Assembly: GCF_964355755.1 (NCBI RefSeq) | Contig: NC_092677.1 | Location: 12,918,601-12,982,600, forward strand | Length of the DNA: 64,000 nt | Direction of reading: 5' to 3' | From: Antedon mediterranea | Lineage: Eukaryota; Echinodermata; Crinoidea; Comatulida; Antedonidae | Shown here: positions 1 through 10,645 of the stretch, piece after piece | Position numbering within the stretch: the stretch's first letter is position 1 | How the letters are laid out: every line of letters starts with the position of its first letter | The notes under the pieces: model-generated | Seen by the model: only the letters and a program-made list of their open reading frames with translations | Databases searched by the model: none | What the model was told of the DNA's origin: nothing | Made by a program: the position numbers and the translations under genes

Positions 1-404
1 CTACAACAATTGTTTACACCCTGCCCACCCTATTTAATCTATCCACTAATTTTTCACTTGCGTGATGCACCACAAACTGAAAGTATTTGATAATTGGCAA
101 CTTTCGGACTTGTGTCCCCTTAATAGAGGTGTCCCAAAGGAGGGATACGCTGTACATTAGAACCCTATTAAAGAGACACCTTCGGGACTTACTAGTCTGT
201 CTGTGTCTCCTAAGTAAGGGCGTCCCAAAGGAGGAGGTTCTACTGTATGTGAAAGTGATCATACGTTTTGCTATATCATTGCTAGGTTCCGATAGGTTAA
301 GCATTGCTATCAAGGCTTTTACAGTTTCTGGCCGTTGAAAACCTCCATTCCAATATCACCTTCAACATAACCGTTATGTTATCTGCTTTCATTCTTTCTA
401 TTAG
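1..404. other. Intron with diverged foldback-type repeats
   Basis: No coding exon seen. Positions about 88-255 carry several diverged copies, in both orientations, of a unit around GTCCCAAAGGAGG and its complement. A related stretch lies at 29594-29705. This looks like a dispersed repeat within an intron of the WD40 gene. Confidence 0.45.
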
Positions 405-2782
405 GAATCATACAAACATTGTATCTTGTTGTTGCTTTACAAACAATGAACGACGGATATGCACTGGATCGTGGGATAAACAGCTCCATGTGTGGGATAT
501 ATCAACCGGAATATTCCGTAGCAAAGGACCAACAACTTTCACCAATGGACATGAGGGATCCATTAGCTCTTGCTGTTTCAGTAAAGATGGTTAGTTTCAT
601 ATCATTTTAAAATACATGCAATTTTGTAGTACAACAATTTTTTGTTGTTTTTTATTTGGAGGTTTGTATTTTTCATGGTTTTCACAAGCGCCTTGTGCAG
701 TTTGTGGAAATGCGTGCTTCCTTAATCATTATTATCTTTATCTTATCATTATATAATCAGTGTATTTTACAATAATAGTGTTAAATGTTGTGCTGAAAAT
801 TTTGGTGAGTTGGAGGCCTAGCACTATTGAATACAGTTACAATTGTTGAGCGTGTATACCTGTAGGTGTTTAATTCCTAGTATCAGTGAGGACATTGTTT
901 TCATATTTCAGGTACAATACTCGTTTCTGGTTCCTACGATCAGACTGTAGTGGTTTGGGATGCTGATAACTGTGGACAAAAAATAACCCTAAAAGTAAGA
1001 GTTGAATTGAATTGAAAAACGTTATACTGGGCGACCTCTTCAGTCAAAGACTGGTCTCACAGAGGGCCCAGCTATTATCAGTGGCTGTGATGTACTAGTA
1101 CATTGGGGTAACCCCCTACTCGTCTCGAAAGATGTACTAGGTTCTTTAAAGTGCACATGAGCTAGATGTGTACACTGGACCTATGGTTTATAGTCCTTAT
1201 CCAAGAACACTTGTTCTACCACCAGAACCATAGAGCAAGTGAGTGATCCACAAACCCTTGCCGATATTATGCCTAATTAATTGCTGTCTTAACCGCTAGG
1301 CCACTCACTCACCAAGTGAATGTTTCTTTATGAGAACTGAGTGGTTAAGGCATGAAAAAATGTAAAATTACAAATATACAATAGTAATGTGACTTAAAAG
1401 ATACTAAGTTGCTAGTGTTCGATAGGGACTATGAAGAATATTTCATTGGGCACAGTTAAAAAAATGTAGAACAGCTTTCAAAGAATAATTTCTCTTTCTA
1501 TTCCCTGTTATATTGACTTAATCTGATTTCAAGAGAAAGAAAGTTATAAACATGTTATATGCTATAATGATTATTTACCATTATATTTATCTAAAAACCA
1601 AACTCTTTATGAGATCATTTTTGATATAATTTATGAATATGATAATAGGGTTATTTATTTATCACCCAGGTTTTAATAACATATAAAAGTAGAGGAATTT
1701 TAGGAACAAGTTTGTAGACAATTTTGAGCTTATGTTGTTTGGTGCCTCCTATTGTCAACACTTATTTCAATAAAAGTTTTTTATCAATAGAGGGCAGAAG
1801 TCAAAAATCATTTCTATGTAATTACTGTACTTGTTACCATATATAATTTTTAAATTTTTATTCTGATACCAGGTATATATAGTCACAATTTTGAGTAATT
1901 TTTTTTCAATTTAGGGTCATACAGATTGGGTAACTGATGTTGATTTTAGTCAAGACCAGAACTGGATTCTGTCTTGTTCCAGAGACAAGACAATCAGACT
2001 GTGGAATATCTCCAATAGTGATAACATTCCTGTGGTGCTGGAAAAAAAACGAAGTATGGGATTGCAAATAATAAAGGTAGATACAATAAATTTGCCTCTG
2101 TAATACTTTACTCATAAATAAAAAAAAAACCACACACATACAGTAATGCTGTTTTGTTTTGTTCATGAAAGCCCCAGTAGTCCAAAGCTCTATCTACACT
2201 ATCAAAGTTTGTGTGACAAAAAAAATGTGATGTGCCCGTTATATGGGCACACTGTTTTGTGTATTTTAAGGGGGGATGTGGATAGAGATGCTTGTCACCT
2301 GTTCATCCCGTTCTCTTTGCTGCCTTTTTGTTATAATGTTATGTGCAGTTTAATAAATAAAATGATGATGTCATGTCACTACCATATTTGGGCATATCAC
2401 TACCATTATTTGGGTACATAACACTTTTTTGTCAACGTAGTTTGACAGTGTAGACAGGGCTTACCGGAAGGATTGTCTGCATTTTGGTTGAACCTTCTTT
2501 TTCTCATCAAATAAAAAATGTATTTACAGCTTATTTTGTCATTAACAAATGACATTTTTTGTATGACAAAAATGCATGTTACATGATTTGAACCATGTGA
2601 CTTTCCACTGTCATCACTCACCATGTTATTCATTTCAGTGCCAGCTTTGTGGAAAGCCTTTCTCCATTTCACAACTTGATACCGTCGGCCAAGTCGACAC
2701 GTGTGTGTTCTGTCGCATGCAAGCTGGGCGTAAAATAATCGCAATAGAAAATGAAATGTGGACTGAACCTGAAGGTGAATAA
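405..2782 (+). CDS. WD40-repeat protein, WDR88-like, 3' part (last four exons)
   Basis: Four exons with GT-AG borders and compatible phases: 405-589, 912-994, 1915-2076 and 2639-2782 (stop TAA 2780-2782). The translation shows successive WD40 blades: a GSWDKQLHVWDI blade, a GSYDQTVVVWDA blade, and a GHTDWVTDV...SRDKTIRLWNI blade. Such blades form a beta-propeller used as a protein-binding scaffold. The last exon departs from the propeller and has two CxxC pairs (CQLCGKPFS and CVFC), which look like a small zinc-ribbon tail. A CxxC...PFS tail after the last blade is what I recall of WDR88, but I could not align it. The first exon enters in mid-codon, so the N-terminus and earlier blades lie left of the window. 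AATAAA-like signals occur near 2831 and 2936. The gene is well supported; the WDR88 name is moderate. Confidence 0.85.
1003..1320 (+). repeat. Dispersed repeat B, copy 1
   Basis: Begins next to a GAATT-type short repeat and contains AAAGACTGGTCTCACAGAGG and a GATGTACTAGTACA block. Related copies lie at 16778-17035 (same strand) and 18776-18912 (opposite strand). No coding potential. It sits in the WD40 gene intron, starting 8 nt after the 5' splice site at 995. Probably a SINE or a non-autonomous element. Confidence 0.6.
2184..2463. mobile_element. Hairpin MITE A, copy 1 (internally expanded)
   Basis: Family consensus read from 13 copies in the window: ends AAGCTCTGTCTACACTATCA and its reverse complement; internal arms TGTGATGTGCCCA...ATATGG and the complement; usual length 140-160 bp; usually flanked by TA. 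The whole unit can fold on itself. TA flanks and short inverted ends suggest a Tc1/mariner-type non-autonomous element. This copy is about 280 bp, with extra sequence in the middle. Confidence 0.75.
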
Positions 2783-3454
2783 AGCAAAAGACACAGAGGG
2801 GGAAATATAGAAAAACAGATTAAGTGGAGAAAATAAACAGGATCTTCCGTATATTCTAATTCTGTCATTGTTACTGTGATCATCCGTCAATGAATGAAAT
2901 ATTAAATGTAACTGTATCTTTTTTTATATTGTAAATAATAAAATTGTAAATTATAAAAGTTTTAGTAATCTTCTTGAAACATTTGGTAGTCAATGACTTG
3001 CTTTTGACTTGAATTTTTTCTCTTTGATGGGTTTGTCCCACTTTTATTTTTATGCATATTTTATTTTTATGCATAAAATGTATCAATAAAATAGGGTTAG
3101 TACTCTACCAGTGTCTACTAATATTGTTATATTCTCAGTATCTTCATTTTCTCATTTAGAATTTTTAATTCTTGCAAACCTACTTAAAAATTGATGTTGA
3201 TTTCAGTTTTATTCTTTGTTTTAAAAATCTTTCTATACACTTTCGTGCTGTTGACATTAGTAAAAGAAAAGTTTTTGAAAAATCTGTAAAATACTAAGAA
3301 AATTGTTATTTATTTGAGCACATTTTTCATCAGTTTCAGTTGTGGTGATGACAATAAAGACATGTCATTTATGGCGATAGTATTTATGATCTGATAATGA
3401 TGTCATGATTATATTGAATATTACTACCAACATATAAAACATAAATTCTGTTTT

Positions 3455-3730
3455 CAGGATAATAATAATAATAATAATAATTTATTTGGAGATTACACTT
3501 TTACAACAGTGGCACTCGACCAAATGAAGGTGCATCCAAGAGAAATATACAATAAAAAAAAAACATGATATAGAAAATAACAATTACAATAAAAAGTCGA
3601 CGTATATGTTTTATAAAAGGAAGAAGGTTAGGAGTGATTTTGGGACCTAATAATAAGAGCATTTATAATGCGCCATATATCCAATCAATGATTGCTGATA
3701 TAGGCGCAGTACATACATGTATAAAAACAT
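3455..3730 (-). mobile_element. Retroposon 3'-end remnant
   Basis: A run of AAT triplets at 3460-3482 borders a block containing GCGCCATATA and ATAATGCGCC motifs. On the minus strand this reads as a 3' end with ATGGCGC...TATAAATGC followed by a simple-repeat tail, as in L2/CR1-like LINE or SINE ends. No reading frame remains. Confidence 0.35.
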
Positions 3731-3930
3731 TATAAGAATTTAAACAACTTCAGAAAGAAAGTAAAAATACCATAAAGGTCTACGACAATTATCTAATGAT
3801 ACTAAATTAATTAAAACTGTTAAAAAAATAATGATTGTACTGTAATATGTAGTGCAGTCTTAATTCACCAGGAAAAATGCTTATTCATTTCTGAAGAGGA
3901 GTTTTGATAAAACGAATTGCCAACAAATGT

Positions 3931-4077
3931 TAAGCTCTGTCTACACTATCAAACTAGTTAGATGTGATGTGCCCAGATATGGTAGTGATATGGTCAAATA
4001 TGATATGACATCATCATGTCCATATATGGGAACATCACATTTTCACATAAGGTTTTTTTAGTGTAGACAAGGCTTTA
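3931..4077. mobile_element. Hairpin MITE A, copy 2
   Basis: Typical length (147 bp), with GCTCTGTCTACACTATCAAA on the left and GTGTAGACAAGGCTTTA on the right. Lies in the intergenic DNA between the WD40 and CUB genes. Confidence 0.75.
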
Positions 4078-5040
4078 TAAATTATATATCCTAGAAATCT
4101 ACTATAACTTTCTTTACATATATTTGTTGGTTAGTTATATATTAATTATTAATTCTATTTTATTTCCACAATATAATAACATACATACAGGATAAAAAAT
4201 ACAATGAAGTAATCATGTGGGGGAGGGTCATAAAAGTCAGAAAGACTTTAAATTTGACCCACCCCAAGATAGAACATTAAATACGAATTCGAAAAAGAAA
4301 AATATATACATAAACTAATAATAAATAAAAGGAAACAAAGCTACAATTTCTTTTTAAACCATATTATATATATGGCACACATCATTTTCGAAATGTGATT
4401 GACAGTTTCTCGATTGGTATTATATTAAATAATCTTTGGTGACCAAGGCAGTAGTATGATTTATGAATGAATAGACTTACATAACAATTACACGTTGTGA
4501 TAAATTGTTGTATTGTTCAAATAGCCCTTGTTTTATTCAATCTTTTTATTAACACTAGTAGCTTGCTACAAACTATATTCTAAGGGCCCGTCTCCCGTTG
4601 AGCCGGATGAATTCTATTATTCGATGTGATACATACTCGCCATGACATTTTGATTGAAAGGTGGGTTTAGTTATCCGTGCTTACTCCCTCCTTAAAAAAT
4701 ATTCCTTTAAAACAATACTGGAATTATTTATTAACAGTTATAACATTTCCATAAAAGTAGTAGGTTTGGAGTAGGCTTATAATAATTATTAAATATATAT
4801 TATTTAAGTATGCAGTAATAATGATTATTATACAGTAATATACCTTATCGTGTATTCAGAAGAGTGAGTTAATCCCAGTAGCAGAGGGGTGGTGATAATT
4901 ACATGTAACAGCCGTCATGTCCAATTATCCATTCTTTATTATGGTAAATGAAGCGCTAAATGACCAGGCAATCAGACTATTATCATCAGTGGTCACATTA
5001 CATTGATCAAACAGGTTGTATACGAACACTCACAAACATC

Positions 5041-8000
5041 ATGGAATTTTATATATTATTTTATATCTCTGTATGTTTTCTTTACGAAGTTTATGGATAC
5101 AATATAAGTAAGTATATTCAATATTTTCTGTTTTATATCATAATGTGCTTTATTGTGTGTTAATAGTATTCATGATGTATTAATACGCTTAATAGTTTTA
5201 ACGTTACGAACGCAAAATGCGAAGAATGAGGATTTTAAGTTTTAGAAATATTGGAATTGCTACAGAGTGTATACCATAGATAAATACCCGTACTCTTTCT
5301 TGAAAATCTATATTGTTCACAGTTTTAAATTTGTGACTTGAATGTGTGTTTTTATCATCAATCTTACATATTATAAGTACTGTAATTTTTGTAAATCGGA
5401 TGTGCATACCTCTTAACTCCTGAACTGAGCAAAAATTAGCAACATTTTTACAAACTTTCAATAAGATCACCACAGTAAAAACTTATTCCTGATCGTCGTA
5501 AGTGCCTACAGTATAACGACTGTTTGGTTGCCTGTGCATTTAATGAGTTTGATAACTGTAACGATATTTAAAAAAAACACATATTATAGGTTGTTATTGT
5601 AGAGAATTCAAAGTTTTATTAGAAAAAGTCAAATAACTAAACACCGGTTGAATCTCAAGACAATTAACCAAATGCGTAGAAAAAAAGTAAATACGCAAAA
5701 GAGATATGAAGTGAACTTGGAGGGGAAGACTACATTAGTTTCCGGTATCCACCTAGGCATTTGTCATGTTAATTTCTTTTTGAAGATGACCAAATCAGTC
5801 AATCGGAAGAGTCAGTTCACACCTTGTTGTATGAGATTGATTGACATTGTCAGATCACTTGTTCGTTATAATAGACGCCTGTCAATCACAAAGGGCTTTA
5901 AGTGTGGACAGTCATTGTTGCAACTGACATTTAAGCATTTTCACGGGGTTCCATACTGATCAACCATTGTTCCACCATGGCTCAACAAGATAAACAGAAC
6001 ACACTTATATTGTAAACCTATCTATTATGCTCACTACCTTTCTTAAACACAAGGTTTGTAAATTAATATAAAAGTCAAGCACGTCTGGTGTTGAGAAGAC
6101 ATATCAATGGAGGCCATACTATAACAAAACCTACTTACTGGCATATACTAATTGCTAGGAATCGGCCTATAATTGGAATTGGAAACAAAAATTTGGTAAT
6201 TATCATCTCCACCAGTCACCGTGGATACCATTATTTACCAAAATAAATAAAAATTTAAATTGAATTGAATAATATGACATTGATTATATAAAACGAGCAA
6301 TAATATTGAAAATAAATATATAAAAGTAGTCTTCAAACCTTTTATTTAAAAATTCAAAAGGTGCAGTTACAGATAAAATGCATAGTATAATATTTAGTAT
6401 GAATAAGAAAATGTCTCTATTTTAAGTGAGTAGGCCTATTTAATTACTAATATCAATATTTAAACCATGGGTAAATTAGTACAGTTAATTAAACTAAAGA
6501 TAGATAAGTGAAGAACACGAATATGAGGTTACTATTACATAAGATGACAATTAGGCCTACGTAAGATTATAATTACATACGATTTCAATTACATAATAAG
6601 CCATTAATTAATCCCAATAGACTAGATGAGCAAAATGTTTCTGATACGGCTTTAATAATGGCAATATATGCCTAGGTTATAACCATGGACCTTTAATTTA
6701 TTATCAATATTATATAACTAATAATGACTGAATTAATACAGTGTTTAGGGCACATACTTATTATTGTTTTGAATTCACTTGATCTTGAAAATGGTTCTAT
6801 GATGGTACCGAAACGTCGATCTCTCTTTTTGTCATTAAATTTATATTGAAAGCTTAATTTAATGTCGATTAATATCATTGCAATTGTATTTTGGTATGTA
6901 CCATTTCAAATAATTATAAATGTAAAATTTATAAGAGTTTTATATCATAGTTGATTTTTGTGGGTGATGATTTTGTAAATTGTAAGCTGTATAGGCCTAA
7001 TAATAAACTGCAAAAAGACAATAGGTGTGACAAGACCGTATCATACAATGGGTCTGGAATTCAATCATTATCTATAAAATTATAAACTGTCTTTTTAATT
7101 CCATTCATTTGAATAATGACGTACATTTGAATAGGTGTTTCTTAATGTTTTATTGTTCTGCACTCTGTCGTTACGTTGTAGTAGCCTGATTCGTTCTTGT
7201 CCATTATTTGTTTTCATAATGGAATGGTTCGAATCTCTATTGTTCGTTATATAAATATTGAAACAGTAACCTGTATATGTGTGGTTGTGTGATTATACAA
7301 TGATTTTAGTATACGGAATAACGTAATACAGTAGTTACGGATATGGATTTTGTCATTCATCCAGGCAGTAGGTCTATTCAGTTTAACAAAGAGATAAATC
7401 TAATCAACTCATGATTAGATTTATCGCTTTCTTTCTAAACGTAATAATACAGTAGTTATAACAGTCGTGAATGATAAGAATGCACTGTATATAATTTCAC
7501 TAAATTAGGTCGAATGAAAAACAACATTACAGATTGATATGGGGCAATGTGCAGAAAAACATCAATTATGCATATTTGTTTTAATGATTTATTTTTGCCT
7601 AACTAAACATACATTTTATTACAGCATATGTTCAACAAGACACGGATAGCGAATGCTGGCAAAGAGTTTCACACAATGGCGGTATCATCTTCTCACACCC
7701 AGGCCACCATAGTTACGCAGAAAACACCGATTGTAAGGTAACATTAGTGGCAAAGCCAGGCCTGAAAATAGCAATACGGTTCGACAGTTTTGACATCACT
7801 GACTCTCACAATTGTTACCAGGACGAACTCTTAGTTTATGATGGCCCAGCTCTTTCAAGTTTGAGGTTAACAGGCACTATGAAAGGTCTTTGTGGACGCA
7901 CCATGCCAGAGGCGTTTAAGTACCTCGTCAGTACGGGAAATGAGATGACAATACGTTTTATTACTGGTGATGTTTTGTCGAAGAGTATTGGTTTTACTGT

Positions 8001-9262
8001 TATTTACTCTACTGTGTATCCAGATGACCAATCTGAAGGTAAATTTTCATAATAAAATATAATAATACCAAAATGAGCTTTTCTAATTTTGAAAATCTTC
8101 TCTTTTGAGAATTAGACCATCATCCAAGGTTTACTCCTCTTCTCCATTTTAACCTTAAGCACTGTTTAAACTATCAAACTTTATGTGACAACAAAATGTG
8201 ATGTGCCCATATATGGACATGATGAAGAAATATCACTACCATATTTGGGCATATCAATACCGTATCATATTTGGGCACACCACGCTTTTTTGTCAAACTA
8301 GACAGAGCTTAAAGCATTATTTTCTCTGCAAAACTTCGTTTGCGCGCCAATAATATCGTTCGATGCCATTGGTAATTCGCCTGTGCTAGCCGCTGTAGGC
8401 CTATTAAACGATTTATATTTATGATATGACATTTCGTAAATTTTAAAATTATTTTATTTCTTTAGATTGTTTCCCGTGCAGTGAAGGTGATATGTGCATT
8501 CATAAGGACCTGAAATGCGACGGTCTTCCTAATTGTAAAGATGGAAGTGATGAATTAAGACAGTCATGCTATCGTAAGTTACATATTAATACGTTTATTA
8601 TTACGTAAAAATAATTTTAATACGTTTATTGATTAGAATTAGAATTCTCACCTACAATATGTAACCCTACCAGTAATACTACTAAAACTATATACTGTAG
8701 GGCTACACTTTATTTATTTATAATATCATTACTACTAATGCGTGTGTGCGTTCACAACAGATTTACAACCATTCAAATATTGCAACTTGATTTCCCGTAA
8801 ACAGTTTGTCTTTTATTTTATTTATGTTTAGCCCCTACAACTAAAGAAACTACAATAATTGACAATGGTTGGAATTCGTGGATGGGCACAGCATTCGGTG
8901 TTGCAGTAGCATTCGGCATATTCTTCGTCGTCATCATCATTTTAATCGTCTGTATTTCTTGCGGCTGTAGCGAACCTGAAAATCGTGCAGAAGTTAGCGA
9001 CACACACAGCTACGAGTCTGCCATCGAACCGATGATCATATCGGCCAAACCTCGTAATTTATCTCCTGGGTGTAGGCTTAGTGCCTACAGTATGCACCAA
9101 CCATTAACTTCACAGTTGCCTACGTTAGGTCTAGCAGACAGACATGTTGAATTATCAAATGTATTATTACCACCAATTCGGCAACAAATGCTTTATTTAC
9201 CAGAAAGCACAATAGGATTACTTCATCAACATTGTGTTGCGCTTCCACCAGAACACGCATAA
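5041..9262 (+). CDS. CUB-LDLa single-pass membrane protein
   Basis: Exons 5041-5107, 7625-8038, 8466-8573 and 8832-9262 (stop TAA); all three introns are phase 1, the hallmark of shuffled extracellular modules. The predicted protein is 339 residues. Residues 1-19 form a hydrophobic signal peptide starting MEFYILFYIS. Residues about 33-150 form a CUB domain with conserved cysteines and an LLVYDGP core. Residues about 161-195 are one LDL-receptor class A module with six cysteines and a DGSDE calcium motif. Residues about 216-238 are a transmembrane helix followed by a Cys-rich edge and a cytoplasmic tail of about 100 residues. The order resembles NETO proteins (two CUBs, LDLa, helix) and LRP3/10/12, but with only one CUB. 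It is probably a cell-surface receptor or auxiliary subunit; the ligand is unknown. An AATAAA lies at 9275-9280. Confidence 0.88.
5108..7624. other. First intron of the CUB-LDLa gene
   Basis: About 2.5 kb separating the signal-peptide exon from the CUB exon. I looked for a second CUB exon and found none. It contains GAATTGAAT simple repeats near 6255 and an inverted repeat at 7393-7425. Confidence 0.6.
7393..7425. repeat. Perfect 14-bp inverted repeat
   Basis: GATAAATCTAATCA at 7393-7406 faces its exact complement at 7412-7425 across a 5-nt loop; four more pairs (AAAG/CTTT) follow after one mismatch. Intronic. Confidence 0.7.
8155..8312. mobile_element. Hairpin MITE A, copy 3
   Basis: Lies in the intron between the CUB and LDLa exons. 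The left end is diverged (TTAAGCACTGTTTAAACTAT); the right end, AACTAGACAGAGCTTA, is partly deleted. Confidence 0.65.
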
Positions 9263-9274
9263 ACTTCTTATTAT

Positions 9275-9280
9275 AATAAA
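9275..9280 (+). terminator. Poly(A) signal AATAAA of the CUB-LDLa gene
   Basis: Exact hexamer 12 nt after the stop codon. Such closeness implies either a very short 3' UTR or use of a later signal in the AT-rich downstream DNA. Confidence 0.45.
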
Positions 9281-9561
9281 TGATATAAGATTAAGAACTA
9301 TTTATATTATAATATATGTTATTAAGGTCAAGACTTGATCACTAATATATTAAATATATAGTTATATAAAATATATTTTAATAAAAATAATACAATATCC
9401 ACTTTGCAATATACGGTATTATATTATGTAGTGTAGCGTAGAGTCACAGTTTTATTGTAAATGTATAATTATTTTTGATTTACTGTAAAGATAAAATAGT
9501 AATATGAGGGTGATAATATGGCTATGGAAACGATAACCAAAATAACGATACAGAGTGTCCG

Positions 9562-9896
9562 TTAAGCTTGGTTCCCACTAGCGACGCAAGGACGTAACGC
9601 AACGTAAGTGATTTGACCAATAATGGATTATTTGAACAGTGGCTTGTCATTGGTCAACCCGCTTGCGTTTCGCGTACGTTCTTGCGTTGTGTCTCTTAAG
9701 CTTGGTTCCCACTAGAACGTAACGCAAGGACGTAAACGCAACGCAAGCGTGTTAACCAATGAAAAGCGAAGTTATAGACAGTTAGCAATCACAAGCGAAT
9801 AAGCCATCGCTTGTGATTGGTCAATTCACTTGCGTTGCGTTACGTCCTTGCGTTGCGTCGCTAGTGGGAACCACGCTTAATGGGAACCACGCTTAA
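9562..9896. mobile_element. TTAA-flanked foldback element carrying a nested relative
   Basis: The outer element begins TTAAGCTTGGTTCCCACTAG and ends TGGGAACCACGCTTAA. Within its right end, between TTAA at 9696-9699 and TTAA at 9877-9880, a second complete element of the same family is inserted, again beginning TTAAGCTTGGTTCCCACTAG and ending CTAGTGGGAACCACGCTTAA. Both have long inverted arms rich in CGTAACGCAA. TTAA target duplications are typical of piggyBac-type transposition. Confidence 0.75.
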
Positions 9897-10381
9897 TTAC
9901 TGCCGTCATTGATTTCATAATTGTTTGAATCGTAATTAGGCCTAATAAATGAAATCACTGCAATAATGTTCCTAGTGATACATAATGATACAACAATTAC
10001 CAGACAATTAATGATTTGCTTAATTAGTTATTGCCTACTTGATGGTTAGGCCTAGGAAACGAAATTAATGTTTGGATACGGTGATTACGCAAGTATGCGT
10101 CCTTCAAATAATTATTCAAGTTTACGTAAAGAGTACCGCATATTAGGTAAAGAGAAAAACAACTGTAAATATATTATTAATGGAAAGTATGTTTCTTTTA
10201 TTCACACAATAAAGAAGGTGAAATACGAAACTGGTTGTTCAGTTAGTTTTATTCTATTTAAAATGTTAAAACATCAATACCACATTCATACGTCTATGAA
10301 TTAAATAAAAACCGATTACTGGTCTGGGATAACATTGATTATAATGACAAGGACACATGTCCAATATAGAAAACATTAAAC

Positions 10382-10418
10382 CAGGGAGATGTAAAATAAT
10401 TTATTTTACATCTCCCTG
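10382..10418. repeat. Perfect 37-nt palindrome
   Basis: CAGGGAGATGTAAAATAA (10382-10399), one T, then the exact complement (10401-10418). It lies between the converging CUB-LDLa and ANKUB1-like genes, 228 nt past the stop of the latter. On the minus strand it contains AATAAA, so it may overlap that gene's poly(A) signal. Confidence 0.8.
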
Positions 10419-10447
10419 ATTAAACGCTGTCTGATTTCTACCATCTT

Positions 10448-10605
10448 TAAAGCTCTGTCTACACTATCAAACTTTATGTGACAAAAAAATATGATGTGCC
10501 CATATGGATATGACATCATATCACTACCATATTTGGATATATTACTACCATATTTGGGCACACTTTTTTTTGTCAAACCAGATTGATAGCGTAGAAAGAG
10601 CTTTA
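10448..10605. mobile_element. Hairpin MITE A, copy 4
   Basis: Flanked by TA on both sides. Both ends are well kept (AAGCTCTGTCTACACTATCA on the left; GATAGCGTAGAAAGAGCTTTA on the right is one mutation cluster away from consensus). Lies 40 nt beyond the stop of the ANKUB1-like gene, so it may be part of its 3' UTR. Confidence 0.75.
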
Positions 10606-10645
10606 CATAACAAAAGGTACATTTAAATATCGGATTCAAACTCCG

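Larger units (their letters stand above)
2783..5040. other. Intergenic region
   Basis: Besides poly(A) signals of the WD40 gene, a retroposon remnant (3455-3730) and a MITE (3931-4077), the rest is AT-rich with no exon that I can support. The promoter of the CUB gene should lie near its right end, but no diagnostic motif is evident. Confidence 0.5.
9263..10645. other. Convergent intergenic region
   Basis: Space between two genes transcribed toward each other. It holds the nested foldback element (9562-9896), the palindrome (10382-10418) and MITE copy 4. A 78-codon open frame at 10068-10304 (+) has no family signature and is not called. Confidence 0.55.

Noticed and set aside
5648-5959. 103-codon frame (+) in the CUB gene intron
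   Set aside because: Non-ATG start, no recognisable family, no splice context; basic composition alone does not support a gene.
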